Positions 1-6,045 of a DNA stretch of 8,273 bases are shown one piece after another. The DNA lies in NCBI GenBank assembly GCA_002451065.1, contig DKBC01000072.1, forward strand, positions 9,805 to 18,077, written 5' to 3'. The notes below the pieces were generated by a model. The model saw only the letters and a list, made by a program, of their open reading frames with translations. It had not been told where the DNA came from and made no database searches. The DNA comes from Betaproteobacteria bacterium UBA6910 (GTDB lineage Bacteria > Pseudomonadota > Gammaproteobacteria > Burkholderiales > UBA6910). The position numbers were made by a program, and so were the translations under genes. The first letter of the stretch is position 1. Each line of letters opens with the position of its first letter.

Positions 1-588
1 GGCTGGTTCGGATTCAACGCCGGCTCCAACCTGGAGGCTACCAGTGGCGCCGCCCTCGCCTTCCTCAACACCCTGGTGGCGACCGCCGCGGCAACCCTCA
101 GCTGGAGCGTCGGCGAGGCTGTGGCCAAGGGTAAACCGTCCATGCTGGGTGCCGCCTCCGGCGCCGTGGCCGGTCTGGTGGCCATCACCCCGGCCTGCGG
201 AACGGTCGGTCCCATGGGGGCCATCATCATCGGCCTCGCGGCTGGCGTGGTCTGCCTCTGGGGCGTGAACGGGCTGAAACGCCTGCTAGGCGCCGATGAC
301 TCCCTGGACGTGTTCGGCGTCCATGGCGTGGGCGGCATCCTGGGTGCTGTGCTCACCGGCGTGTTTACCGCACCGGGCTTGGGCGGAACAGGTGGCGACG
401 ACTTCTCCATCGGCGGGCAGGTCGTGACCCAGATCACGGCGGTGGCGGTCACCATCGCCTGGTCGGGCATCGTCGCCTTCATCGCCTACAAGGTGGTGGA
501 CATGGTGGTAGGCCTGCGTGTAGCCGAAGAGGACGAGCGCGAAGGCCTGGATATCGCGTCTCACGGCGAGAGCGCGTATCGCACCTAG
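1..588 (+). CDS. amtB: Ammonium transporter AmtB, 3' part (5' end outside window)
   Basis: Inner-membrane Amt/Rh/MEP channel that takes up ammonium. The frame is open from base 1 and opens with the family signature GWFGFNAGS. The pore histidine is at partial codon 108 (VHGVGG). With an offset of 210 this matches His318 of mature E. coli AmtB, and the opening Trp matches Trp212, so about 210 N-terminal residues, including the partner His168, lie upstream of the window. Several hydrophobic membrane segments are visible. The cytoplasmic tail (GLRVAEEDEREGLDIASHGE) is the conserved surface that the PII protein GlnK docks on, so uptake is probably shut off by GlnK when nitrogen is plentiful. glnK usually lies just upstream, but that region is not visible. 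The gene ends at TAG 586-588, followed by an intrinsic terminator, so it closes its transcription unit. An internal ATG at about base 44 or a codon near 76 is not the true start. Confidence 0.97.
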   Translation, partial: GWFGFNAGSNLEATSGAALAFLNTLVATAAATLSWSVGEAVAKGKPSMLGAASGAVAGLVAITPACGTVGPMGAIIIGLAAGVVCLWGVNGLKRLLGADDSLDVFGVHGVGGILGAVLTGVFTAPGLGGTGGDDFSIGGQVVTQITAVAVTIAWSGIVAFIAYKVVDMVVGLRVAEEDEREGLDIASHGESAYRT

Positions 589-608
589 CTGCCCGTTGGC
601 AAGACCGG

Positions 609-637
609 ACGGGCGCTGCGGCGCCCGTTCTTTTTTT
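609..637 (+). terminator. Rho-independent terminator after amtB
   Basis: A perfect 8-bp GC-rich stem (ACGGGCGC 609-616, GCGCCCGT 621-628) encloses a TGCG loop, followed by TC and seven T (631-637). The loop with its closing pair reads C(UGCG)G in RNA, a UNCG-type tetraloop known to be very stable. It lies 20 bases after the amtB stop and should separate amtB from purU. Confidence 0.92.
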
Positions 638-663
638 GTGGGACCAACCCGCCGCCCTACAAT
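636..663 (+). promoter_or_regulatory. Probable sigma-70 promoter of purU
   Basis: A TACAAT -10 box (658-663) lies 16 bases after a weak -35 candidate TTGTGG (636-641). The -10 matches the TATAAT consensus at five of six positions and the -35 at about three of six. The -35 overlaps the last T of the amtB terminator. The -10 is 21 bases before the purU ATG, so the transcript leader would be very short. This is inferred from motif and position only. Confidence 0.4.
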
Positions 664-671
664 AGGTGCCT

Positions 672-676
672 GGAGG
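672..676 (+). promoter_or_regulatory. Ribosome binding site of purU
   Basis: GGAGG, 8 bases before ATG 685. It supports that start over the nearby alternative starts. Confidence 0.75.
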
Positions 677-684
677 CATCGAAC

Positions 685-1548
685 ATGGACGTCCGCGGAA
701 GGCGCTATACGCTCACCATTTCCTGTCCTGACCGGCCCGGCATCGTGGCCGCGGTGTCGGGATTCATCGCCGGCCACAAGGGCTGGATTACCGAAGCCAA
801 CCACCACTCGGACCACGGCAGCGAATGGTTCTTCATGCGGCACGAGATTCTCGCCGAATCCCTCCCGTTTGACCTGGAAGGCTTCCGCAGCCGCTTTGCC
901 TCCATCGCCTCGGAATTCGGCATGCGCTGGCAAGTCAGTGATTCCGCCGCGAAAAAGCGGGTCGTCATCCTGGTGAGCAGGCAGGATCATTGCCTTTACG
1001 ACCTGTTGTACCGCTGGCGCAGCCAGGACTTCGAATTCGACATTCCCTGCGTCATTTCCAATCATGACGACCTGCGCGGATTCGTCGAATGGCACGGCAT
1101 CCCCTACTTTCAGGTTCCGGTGACCGCCGAATCCAAGGAGGCTGCCTTCCGCCGGGTGATGCAGCTTTTCGAGGAGCACGCCGGAGATACCATGGTTCTT
1201 GCCCGGTTCATGCAGATCCTGCCGGCGTGGATGTGCGAAGCGCTCCCAGGCCGGATCCTCAATATCCACCACAGCTTTCTCCCCTCCTTCGCCGGCGCGC
1301 GCCCCTACCACCAGGCCTACGAACGCGGCGTAAAGCTCATCGGCGCCACTTGCCACTACGTGACGGCCCTGCTCGACGCGGGCCCCATCATCGAACAGGA
1401 CGTGATCCGCATCGACCACGGCGATTCGGTGGATGATCTGGTGCGTTACGGGCGCGACATCGAGAAGGCAGTGTTGGCCCGGGGACTGCGTTACCATGTG
1501 GAGGACCGCGTGCTGCTTCACGGCCACAAAACCATCGTCTTCAAGTAG
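685..1548 (+). CDS. purU: Formyltetrahydrofolate deformylase PurU
   Basis: A cytosolic enzyme that hydrolyses 10-formyltetrahydrofolate to tetrahydrofolate and formate, balancing one-carbon units and supplying formate for formate-dependent purine synthesis. The 287-residue product matches the usual family length of about 280. An N-terminal ACT regulatory domain (about residues 8-85; SCPDRPGIVAAVSGF) precedes a formyltransferase-fold domain (about 90-270). The catalytic triad known from PurN-type transformylases is visible: Asn193 and His195 in NIHHSFLPSF, and Asp231 in LLDAGPII. The two consecutive His after NI are the PurU pattern rather than the PurN one. ATG 685 is preceded by GGAGG at 8 bases. 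In E. coli the ACT domain mediates activation by methionine and inhibition by glycine. The terminator upstream and the promoter candidates on both sides suggest a single-gene unit. Confidence 0.97.
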   Translation: MDVRGRRYTLTISCPDRPGIVAAVSGFIAGHKGWITEANHHSDHGSEWFFMRHEILAESLPFDLEGFRSRFASIASEFGMRWQVSDSAAKKRVVILVSRQDHCLYDLLYRWRSQDFEFDIPCVISNHDDLRGFVEWHGIPYFQVPVTAESKEAAFRRVMQLFEEHAGDTMVLARFMQILPAWMCEALPGRILNIHHSFLPSFAGARPYHQAYERGVKLIGATCHYVTALLDAGPIIEQDVIRIDHGDSVDDLVRYGRDIEKAVLARGLRYHVEDRVLLHGHKTIVFK

Positions 1549-1573
1549 CCCCCGCAAGGGCGCCGGTATTTTT

Positions 1574-1582
1574 TGCTAGAAT
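1574..1582 (+). promoter_or_regulatory. Probable extended -10 promoter of gshA
   Basis: TGCTAGAAT reads as an extended -10 element (TGn followed by TAGAAT, one mismatch to TATAAT) lying 32 bases before the gshA ATG at 1615. No convincing -35 is present, which extended -10 promoters tolerate. Transcription would start near 1588-1590, leaving a leader of about 25 bases. The same GCTAGAAT octamer occurs at nearly the same distance before the EIIA gene. Confidence 0.45.
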
Positions 1583-1592
1583 CCCGGTTCTC

Positions 1593-1606
1593 TCCCTTTT
1601 CAGGGA
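1593..1606 (+). promoter_or_regulatory. gshA ribosome binding site inside a small hairpin
   Basis: The Shine-Dalgarno AGGGA (1602-1606) lies 8 bases before ATG 1615. It is perfectly complementary to TCCCT (1593-1597) across a TTTC loop, and GGT 1586-1588 can pair with ACC 1607-1609 to extend the stem past a bulge. The pairing could dampen gshA translation. The ribosome site is clear, but the regulatory role is inference. Confidence 0.5.
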
Positions 1607-1614
1607 ACCCCATC

Positions 1615-2919
1615 ATGACCGTTCCCCACCTCACCACCGCCTTGTCCGGCCCCTTGCTGGAACTCGAGCAAAGAATGCTCGAGGGGATGCCCAGCATCGA
1701 GCACTGGCTGCGCAGCCAGTGGATGGAGCACGCCGCCCCGTTCTATTGCTCGGTGGACCTGCGCAACAGCGGGTTCAAGCTCTCTCCGGTGGACACCAAC
1801 CTGTTCCCCGGCGGATTCAACAACCTGGCCCCGGAATTCACGCCCCTCTGCGTCCAGGCGGCCATGACCGCCGTTGAAAAGGTCTGCCCCGAGGCGCGGG
1901 GCGTGCTGCTGGTTCCGGAATCCCACACCCGGAACACGTTCTACCTGCAGAACGTGTCCACCCTCGCTTCAATCCTGCGCCAGGCGGGAATGAACGTGCG
2001 GATCGGCACCCTGATCCCGGACATCACGTCGCCGACCACCCTGGCGCTCCCTGACGGGGGTTCCCTGACCCTGGAGCCCCTGCAGCGAAAGGGAAACCGG
2101 ATCGGCGTGGAAGGCTTCGATCCCTGCGTCGTCCTGCTCAACAACGACCTCTCCGGCGGAATTCCGGCGATCCTGGAGAATACCGAGCAGGCCATGATGC
2201 CGCCCATCCATGCGGGCTGGAAAATCCGGCGCAAGTCCCGGCATTTCAAAGCGTTCGAGGATGTCACGCACCGGTTCGCGGATCTGCTGGGCATCGACCC
2301 CTGGCTGCTAAACCCCTATTTCGGAGTCTGCGGCAAGATCAATTTCAAGGAGAAACAGGGCGAGGAATGCCTGGCGGGCCATGTCGACGAGCTGCTCAAG
2401 GATATCCAGGCGAAGTACCGGGAATACGGCGTCGAGCAGGACCCGTTCGTGATCGTCAAGGCCGATGCCGGCACTTACGGCATGGGCATCATGACCGTCA
2501 AGGACGCCTCCGAAGTGCGGGGCCTGAATCGCAGTCAGCGCAAGAAAATGGCCGTGGTGAAGGAAGGCCTGGAGGTCACCGAGGTGATGGTGCAGGAGGG
2601 AATCTATACTTTCGAGAGCATCAACGACGCCGTGGCGGAGCCGGTCGTGTATATGATCGACCACTTCGTCGTCGGCGGCTTCTACCGGGTGCACACCGGG
2701 CGCGGGCCCGACGAGAACCTCAACGCGCCGGGGATGCACTTCGTGCCCCTGGCCTTCGAATCCCCCTGCTGCGCCCCGGATCCCCTCGCCGTCGAGCCGG
2801 GCTCTCCGCCCAACCGTTTTTATGCCTACGGCGTCGTGGCGCGCCTCGCGCTGCTCGCGGCAGCCCTGGAACTGGAGCAGACGGATCCGCTGGCGGAACC
2901 CGCCGAGGCCGCAGCGTGA
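1615..2919 (+). CDS. gshA: Glutamate-cysteine ligase, 'ferroox' proteobacterial type (GshA)
   Basis: Catalyses the first, ATP-dependent step of glutathione synthesis, joining L-glutamate to L-cysteine as gamma-glutamylcysteine in the cytosol. It belongs to the GshA family first recognised in Acidithiobacillus ferrooxidans (TIGR02049 type), not to the E. coli-type ligase. Family hallmarks are the block at residues 48-71 (DLRNSGFKLSPVDTN, then LFPGGFNNL) and the glycine-rich, ATP-grasp-like stretch VIVKADAGTYGMGIM at 279-293. I chose ATG 1615 (434 residues). It has an AGGGA site at 8 bases, and the only upstream in-frame start, TTG 1573, lies before the presumed transcription start and has no ribosome site. 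The gene begins the glutathione block; its stop is 15 bases before the next gene. The Ala/Glu-rich C-terminal tail is probably disordered. Confidence 0.95.
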   Translation: MTVPHLTTALSGPLLELEQRMLEGMPSIEHWLRSQWMEHAAPFYCSVDLRNSGFKLSPVDTNLFPGGFNNLAPEFTPLCVQAAMTAVEKVCPEARGVLLVPESHTRNTFYLQNVSTLASILRQAGMNVRIGTLIPDITSPTTLALPDGGSLTLEPLQRKGNRIGVEGFDPCVVLLNNDLSGGIPAILENTEQAMMPPIHAGWKIRRKSRHFKAFEDVTHRFADLLGIDPWLLNPYFGVCGKINFKEKQGEECLAGHVDELLKDIQAKYREYGVEQDPFVIVKADAGTYGMGIMTVKDASEVRGLNRSQRKKMAVVKEGLEVTEVMVQEGIYTFESINDAVAEPVVYMIDHFVVGGFYRVHTGRGPDENLNAPGMHFVPLAFESPCCAPDPLAVEPGSPPNRFYAYGVVARLALLAAALELEQTDPLAEPAEAAA

Positions 2920-2923
2920 TGCC

Positions 2924-2927
2924 AGGA
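2924..2927 (+). promoter_or_regulatory. Ribosome binding site deciding a GTG start
   Basis: AGGA, 7 bases before GTG 2935. GTG 2935 is the only in-frame start between the upstream stop (2917-2919) and the first cysteine pair of the product, so this site and that codon fix the N-terminus. ATG 2919 is in another frame that closes quickly. Confidence 0.6.
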
Positions 2928-2934
2928 AACCCCT

Positions 2935-3918
2935 GTGGGCCATTGCCCGATCTGCGCTGAGGCCCAGTCATTCGAGGAACCGGCGGGAGACGCTTTGCGG
3001 GTCAGCTGCGCGCGCTGCGGTGAGTACACCATGACCGGCGACGCCGCCGAGGCCTGGAGAAAACGCACCGAACTGCCCCCCCTTTCCTCCGATGACGAGA
3101 CTGGCCGGGTCAGGCGGCTGGTGGGAAACGCCAGCGGATGGATTCACGACCATCCGGGGGTAGTCATCGATTCGGCGCGACTCGACGCCCTCTCCACAGT
3201 TGAGCCTCCACTCCAGAGCGAGCGGGCGGCGCGGCTGCTGAGGTTTCTCGGCCGCCGCCTGTCGCCCGGCCAGTATTTCAGGGGCGTGCCGTTCTCCCCG
3301 TTCGCTCCGCAGGGCTCGGTCGAGCCGGAGGTGCTCGCCCTGGCCTATACGGACGAGCCCAGAGAGATCGACTACCTGGTGCTCGATTACCTTTGGCGGC
3401 ACAAGGGTTTCCTTTCCGAGCATCCTCAGCAGGCGGAGCACCTCACGATCTCGCCCGCCGGCTGGGACTATCTGGACAGCCTCAACCGGGTCAATCCGGA
3501 CAGCCAAATCGGGTTCTGCGCCATGTGGTTCGCGGATCCCATGCGTTCGCTTTGGGACCAGGCCATCGAGGGCGCGATTCGCGCTGCCGGCTATGAGCCG
3601 CTGGTGATGTTCAAGTACGAGCACAACAATCGCATTGACGACGAGATCGTGGCGCTGATCCGGCGCAGCCGCTTCGTGGTGGCGGATTTCACCGGACAGC
3701 GCGGTGGGGTCTATTTCGAGGCGGGCTATGCCAGCGGGCTCGGACTGCCGGTCATCTGGACCTGCCGCGAGGATGACCTCGGGAACATCCACTTCGACAA
3801 CCGGCAATACAACTTCATTACTTGGGAATCCGACAAGCTGCCCGCATTCCGGCACGCGCTTCAGAACAGAATCGAGGCAACCCTCGGCCGGGGCAAGATC
3901 GCCACCGCCGGCGGATGA
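2935..3918 (+). CDS. Unnamed protein: zinc ribbon, winged-helix-like middle, NDT/TIR-like C-terminal domain
   Basis: No gene name recognised; function unknown. The 327-residue product has three visible parts. An N-terminal zinc ribbon has two CxxC pairs (Cys4/Cys7 in HCPIC and Cys25/Cys28 in CARCGEY). A middle part (about 90-190) contains a winged-helix-like stretch ending in HLTISPAGWDYLDSL. The C-terminal domain (about 192-320) starts with IGFCAMWFADPM, continues through HNNRIDDEIVALIRRS, then FVVADFTGQRGG and VYFEAGYASGLGLPVIW. That end resembles nucleoside 2-deoxyribosyltransferase and TIR-type folds. Asp251 and Glu262 sit where those families place a substrate-binding Asp and the catalytic Glu, so it may cleave an N-glycosidic bond of a nucleoside or NAD-like molecule (inference). 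There is no signal peptide or membrane segment. It lies 15 bases after gshA, and its stop overlaps an in-frame gshB ATG (ATGA at 3915), so it is probably cotranscribed with both. A link to glutathione is suggested only by position. Confidence 0.85.
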   Translation: MGHCPICAEAQSFEEPAGDALRVSCARCGEYTMTGDAAEAWRKRTELPPLSSDDETGRVRRLVGNASGWIHDHPGVVIDSARLDALSTVEPPLQSERAARLLRFLGRRLSPGQYFRGVPFSPFAPQGSVEPEVLALAYTDEPREIDYLVLDYLWRHKGFLSEHPQQAEHLTISPAGWDYLDSLNRVNPDSQIGFCAMWFADPMRSLWDQAIEGAIRAAGYEPLVMFKYEHNNRIDDEIVALIRRSRFVVADFTGQRGGVYFEAGYASGLGLPVIWTCREDDLGNIHFDNRQYNFITWESDKLPAFRHALQNRIEATLGRGKIATAGG

Positions 3919-3935
3919 TCCGATTCAGCGACGGC

Positions 3936-4901
3936 ATGATCCTACTATTCATTCTCGATCCCCTGGATTCGCTCAAGACTTACAAGGACACCAGCTTCGC
4001 GATGATGCGCGAGGCGGTCTCCCGGGGTCACGTCATTTGGTCCTGCGGGCCAGAAGACCTGGCGTGGCGCGGCTGGGGAGTCACGGCGCAAGCACAGCGC
4101 CTGGTCCTCACCGGCGATGAACACCGCTGGTATGCCGTCGAAGAGACGGTCGAGAAGCGGCTTGCCGATTTCGACGTGGTGATGATGCGCAAGGACCCTC
4201 CGTTCGACATGGAGTATGTCTACAGCACGTACCTGCTGGAACTGGCGGAATCCGAAGGCGCGCGCGTGGTGAACAGCCCGCGGGGCATCCGCGACCTCAA
4301 CGAGAAGTTCGCCATCGCCAAGTTCGCCCGCTTCACGCCGCCGTCCCTGGTCACCCGCAAGGAAGCGCTGCTGCGGGAATTCCTAGCCGAGTACGGCGAC
4401 ATCATCCTCAAGCCCCTGGATGGCATGGGAGGCCACAGCGTGTTCCGCATACACCGGGAGGATCCCAACCTGGGCGTCATCATGGAAACGGTGACCCACC
4501 ACGGCAGACGAACGGTGATGGCCCAGCGCTTCATCCCCGAAATCGTGAAAGGCGACAAGCGGGTGCTGGTGATCGATGGCGAGCCGGCGCCCTACGTGCT
4601 CGCCCGCATTCCCAAGAAGGGGGAAACCCGGGGTAACCTCGCCGTTGGAGGAACCGGCGTGGCGCAGCCCCTGGGGCCCCGCGACCGGGAGATCGGCCTC
4701 GCAGTGGGTGCGGAACTGAAGGGCCAGGGCATGCTGCTAGTCGGCCTGGACGTCATCGGCGACTACCTCACGGAAGTGAACGTCACCAGCCCCACCTGCA
4801 TGCAGGAGATCTTTGAGCAGACCGGGTTCAACGTGGCCGCCATGATGATCGTCGCCCTGGAGCGGAATCTTCGAATTCCGTCCCAACGCGAAGGAGGCTG
4901 A
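3936..4901 (+). CDS. gshB: Glutathione synthetase GshB
   Basis: Catalyses the second step of glutathione synthesis: ATP-dependent addition of glycine to gamma-glutamylcysteine. The 321 residues compare with 316 in E. coli. The N-terminal domain starts MILLFILDPLDSLKTYKD, the usual family opening. RKDPPFD is at 85-91, and the ATP-grasp domain shows KPLDGMGG (159-166) and EVNVTSPTC (280-288), the Mg/ATP-binding end of the fold. Start choice: ATG 3936 aligns with family N-termini. ATG 3915, in the same frame, overlaps the upstream stop as ATGA and would add seven residues. Neither has a clear Shine-Dalgarno, so translation is probably coupled to the preceding gene. The last residues (NLRIPSQREGG) are unlike the family end and are encoded by the repeat-like stretch shared with the apbE start. 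Function is certain; the start is about 60:40 for 3936. Confidence 0.96.
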   Translation: MILLFILDPLDSLKTYKDTSFAMMREAVSRGHVIWSCGPEDLAWRGWGVTAQAQRLVLTGDEHRWYAVEETVEKRLADFDVVMMRKDPPFDMEYVYSTYLLELAESEGARVVNSPRGIRDLNEKFAIAKFARFTPPSLVTRKEALLREFLAEYGDIILKPLDGMGGHSVFRIHREDPNLGVIMETVTHHGRRTVMAQRFIPEIVKGDKRVLVIDGEPAPYVLARIPKKGETRGNLAVGGTGVAQPLGPRDREIGLAVGAELKGQGMLLVGLDVIGDYLTEVNVTSPTCMQEIFEQTGFNVAAMMIVALERNLRIPSQREGG

Positions 4902-4970
4902 GGAAGCGAAGGAAACCAGACCTTGTTCCATTCTGCGTCTCCTCGGCAACCTCCGCGCACTCTGCGTTTC
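4891..4970 (+). repeat. Degenerate repeat-like stretch across the gshB/apbE junction
   Basis: A purine-rich half (AAGGAGGCTGAGGAAGCGAAGG, interrupted; 4891-4912) is followed by a pyrimidine-rich half carrying TCTGCGT twice (4932-4938 and 4961-4967), with a related CCTCCGCGCAC between. The texture differs from the surrounding coding DNA. It resembles the degenerate GCGAAGG / CTCTGCGT-type short repeats I remember from intergenic regions of environmental proteobacteria. That recollection is unverified. It supplies the gshB stop, the apbE ribosome site and the apbE start. Confidence 0.4.
4909..4913 (+). promoter_or_regulatory. Ribosome binding site deciding a TTG start (apbE)
   Basis: AAGGA, 9 bases before TTG 4923. 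TTG 4923 is the only ATG/GTG/TTG codon in this frame between the stop at 4899-4901 and the lipoprotein signal sequence, so it is the best start despite being a rare codon. Confidence 0.5.
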
Positions 4971-6002
4971 AAGCTTCTCCCGCTGCTCGCGCTCGCAGGG
5001 TTCCTGCTCGCCTGTTCGACGCGAGAAGCGCCGGTCTATGAAGAGCAGGCCTACGTCTTCGGCACCCTGGTGGAGATCAAGATCGCGGGCGAGCCCGAAG
5101 ACCGGGCACGCGAGCTGGCCGCCACGGTGTTCCGGGAGTTCGGGCGGCTGCATGGCCAGCTTCACGCCTGGAAACCCGGGCCCCTGGAGACCGTGAACGA
5201 AGCCTTCGCCCACGGACGCAGCGCGGCCGTGGATGCTGAAACCGCGGGCATCATTCGCGATGCCGCGCGCTACGCGGAGCGCTCCCGGGGCCTCTTCAAT
5301 CCCGCCATCGGCGAGCTGGTTCGCCTGTGGGGATTTCATGCCGAGGAATTCAACCCCCGCCTCCCAGACCGTACGGCCATCGAGCGGCTGGTCTCCGCCC
5401 GGCCCATGCTTTCCGACGTGGTGGTTGACGGCACAGCCATCTCCAGCCGCAACCCGGCGGTGCGCCTGGACTTCGGCGGCTACGCCAAGGGCTACGCCCT
5501 GGATCTTGCAGACGGATACTTGCGCGGCCAGGGCGTAAAGAGCGCGCTCATCAATATCGGCGGCAACGTCCTCGCGGTGGGCACTCGCGGCGGCCGGCCC
5601 TGGCGCATCGGCATCCAGCACCCGCGCCAGCCCGCGGCGCTGGCAACCCTCGAATTGCAGGACGGCGAGGCGGTCGGGACTTCCGGCGACTACCAGCGCT
5701 ACTTCGTGCTCGACGGTCGGCGCTACTGCCACATCATCGACCCCCGTACCGGGTTTCCAGCCCAGGGGGTGCAGGCCGCCACCGTCGTCGTCCCGCGAGG
5801 ACCCGAGGCCGGCACTCTCTCCGACGTCGCCACCAAGCCCATGTTTATTTCCGGCGTGGAGGGCTGGCGCGAAGCGGCGCGACGGATGGGCGTGGAACAG
5901 GCGCTGCTGATCGACCATGAGGGCACGATTCATGTCACTGCCCCCCTGGCCCGGCGCCTTCAGCTCCTCGACAAGGCAGCGAAGCTGCGGGAAGTCCCCT
6001 GA
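4923..6002 (+). CDS. apbE: FAD:protein FMN transferase, ApbE-type lipoprotein
   Basis: Attaches FMN covalently, from FAD, to a Ser/Thr of target flavoproteins such as Rnf/Nqr subunits, outside the inner membrane. The 359-residue product has a lipoprotein signal (hydrophobic run LLPLLALAGFLLAC; lipobox Cys31), so the mature protein is probably membrane-anchored in the periplasm. ApbE signatures run in order: VFGTLVEIKI, HAWKPGPLETVN, DFGGYAKGYALD (183-194), TSGDYQRYF (253-261), HIIDPRTGFP (270-279), and LSDVATKPMFISG with Asp301 as likely metal ligand. The last motif reads DVATKP rather than the common DALATA, a local variant. TTG 4923 gives an unusually long N-region before the signal sequence. 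A CTG at 4962 would give a textbook signal peptide but has no ribosome site. The gene sits 21 bases after gshB, with no flavoprotein target visible nearby. Confidence 0.93.
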   Translation: MFHSASPRQPPRTLRFKLLPLLALAGFLLACSTREAPVYEEQAYVFGTLVEIKIAGEPEDRARELAATVFREFGRLHGQLHAWKPGPLETVNEAFAHGRSAAVDAETAGIIRDAARYAERSRGLFNPAIGELVRLWGFHAEEFNPRLPDRTAIERLVSARPMLSDVVVDGTAISSRNPAVRLDFGGYAKGYALDLADGYLRGQGVKSALINIGGNVLAVGTRGGRPWRIGIQHPRQPAALATLELQDGEAVGTSGDYQRYFVLDGRRYCHIIDPRTGFPAQGVQAATVVVPRGPEAGTLSDVATKPMFISGVEGWREAARRMGVEQALLIDHEGTIHVTAPLARRLQLLDKAAKLREVP

Positions 6003-6045
6003 ACGCCCGCTTCAGGCGCTCGCGAAGCAGTCCGTCGGCAGTTGC

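Noticed and set aside
286..1557. 423-codon minus-strand open frame opposite the amtB end and purU
   Set aside because: Crosses a clear terminator and two certain + strand genes, and shows no family motif. A composition shadow.
1548..1574. Terminator after purU (GCCC/GGGC stem with a TATTTTTT run)
   Set aside because: The stem is only 4 bp and the T-run begins 8 bases after it. The run is better explained as the A/T-rich part around the gshA promoter.
1573..1614. TTG 1573 as a longer gshA start
   Set aside because: No ribosome site, and it overlaps the likely -10 element, so it would lie upstream of the transcript start. ATG 1615 has a good Shine-Dalgarno.
2968..3855. 295-codon minus-strand open frame opposite the unknown gene
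   Set aside because: The + strand product has the CxxC pairs and NDT-like motifs, a ribosome site and operon-like spacing. The minus frame has none of these.
2935..3918. Calling the unknown gene a defence gene
   Set aside because: No other defence gene, mobile element or integration mark is in the window, and the location in a housekeeping operon argues against a defence island. Only the fold similarity hints at it.
4737..5933. 398-codon minus-strand open frame opposite gshB and apbE
   Set aside because: Lies wholly against two genes with full motif sets; no domain recognised in it.
6009..6028. Terminator after apbE (GCTTC/GAAGC inverted repeat)
   Set aside because: A 5-bp stem with a 10-base loop and no T-run; not a credible intrinsic terminator.
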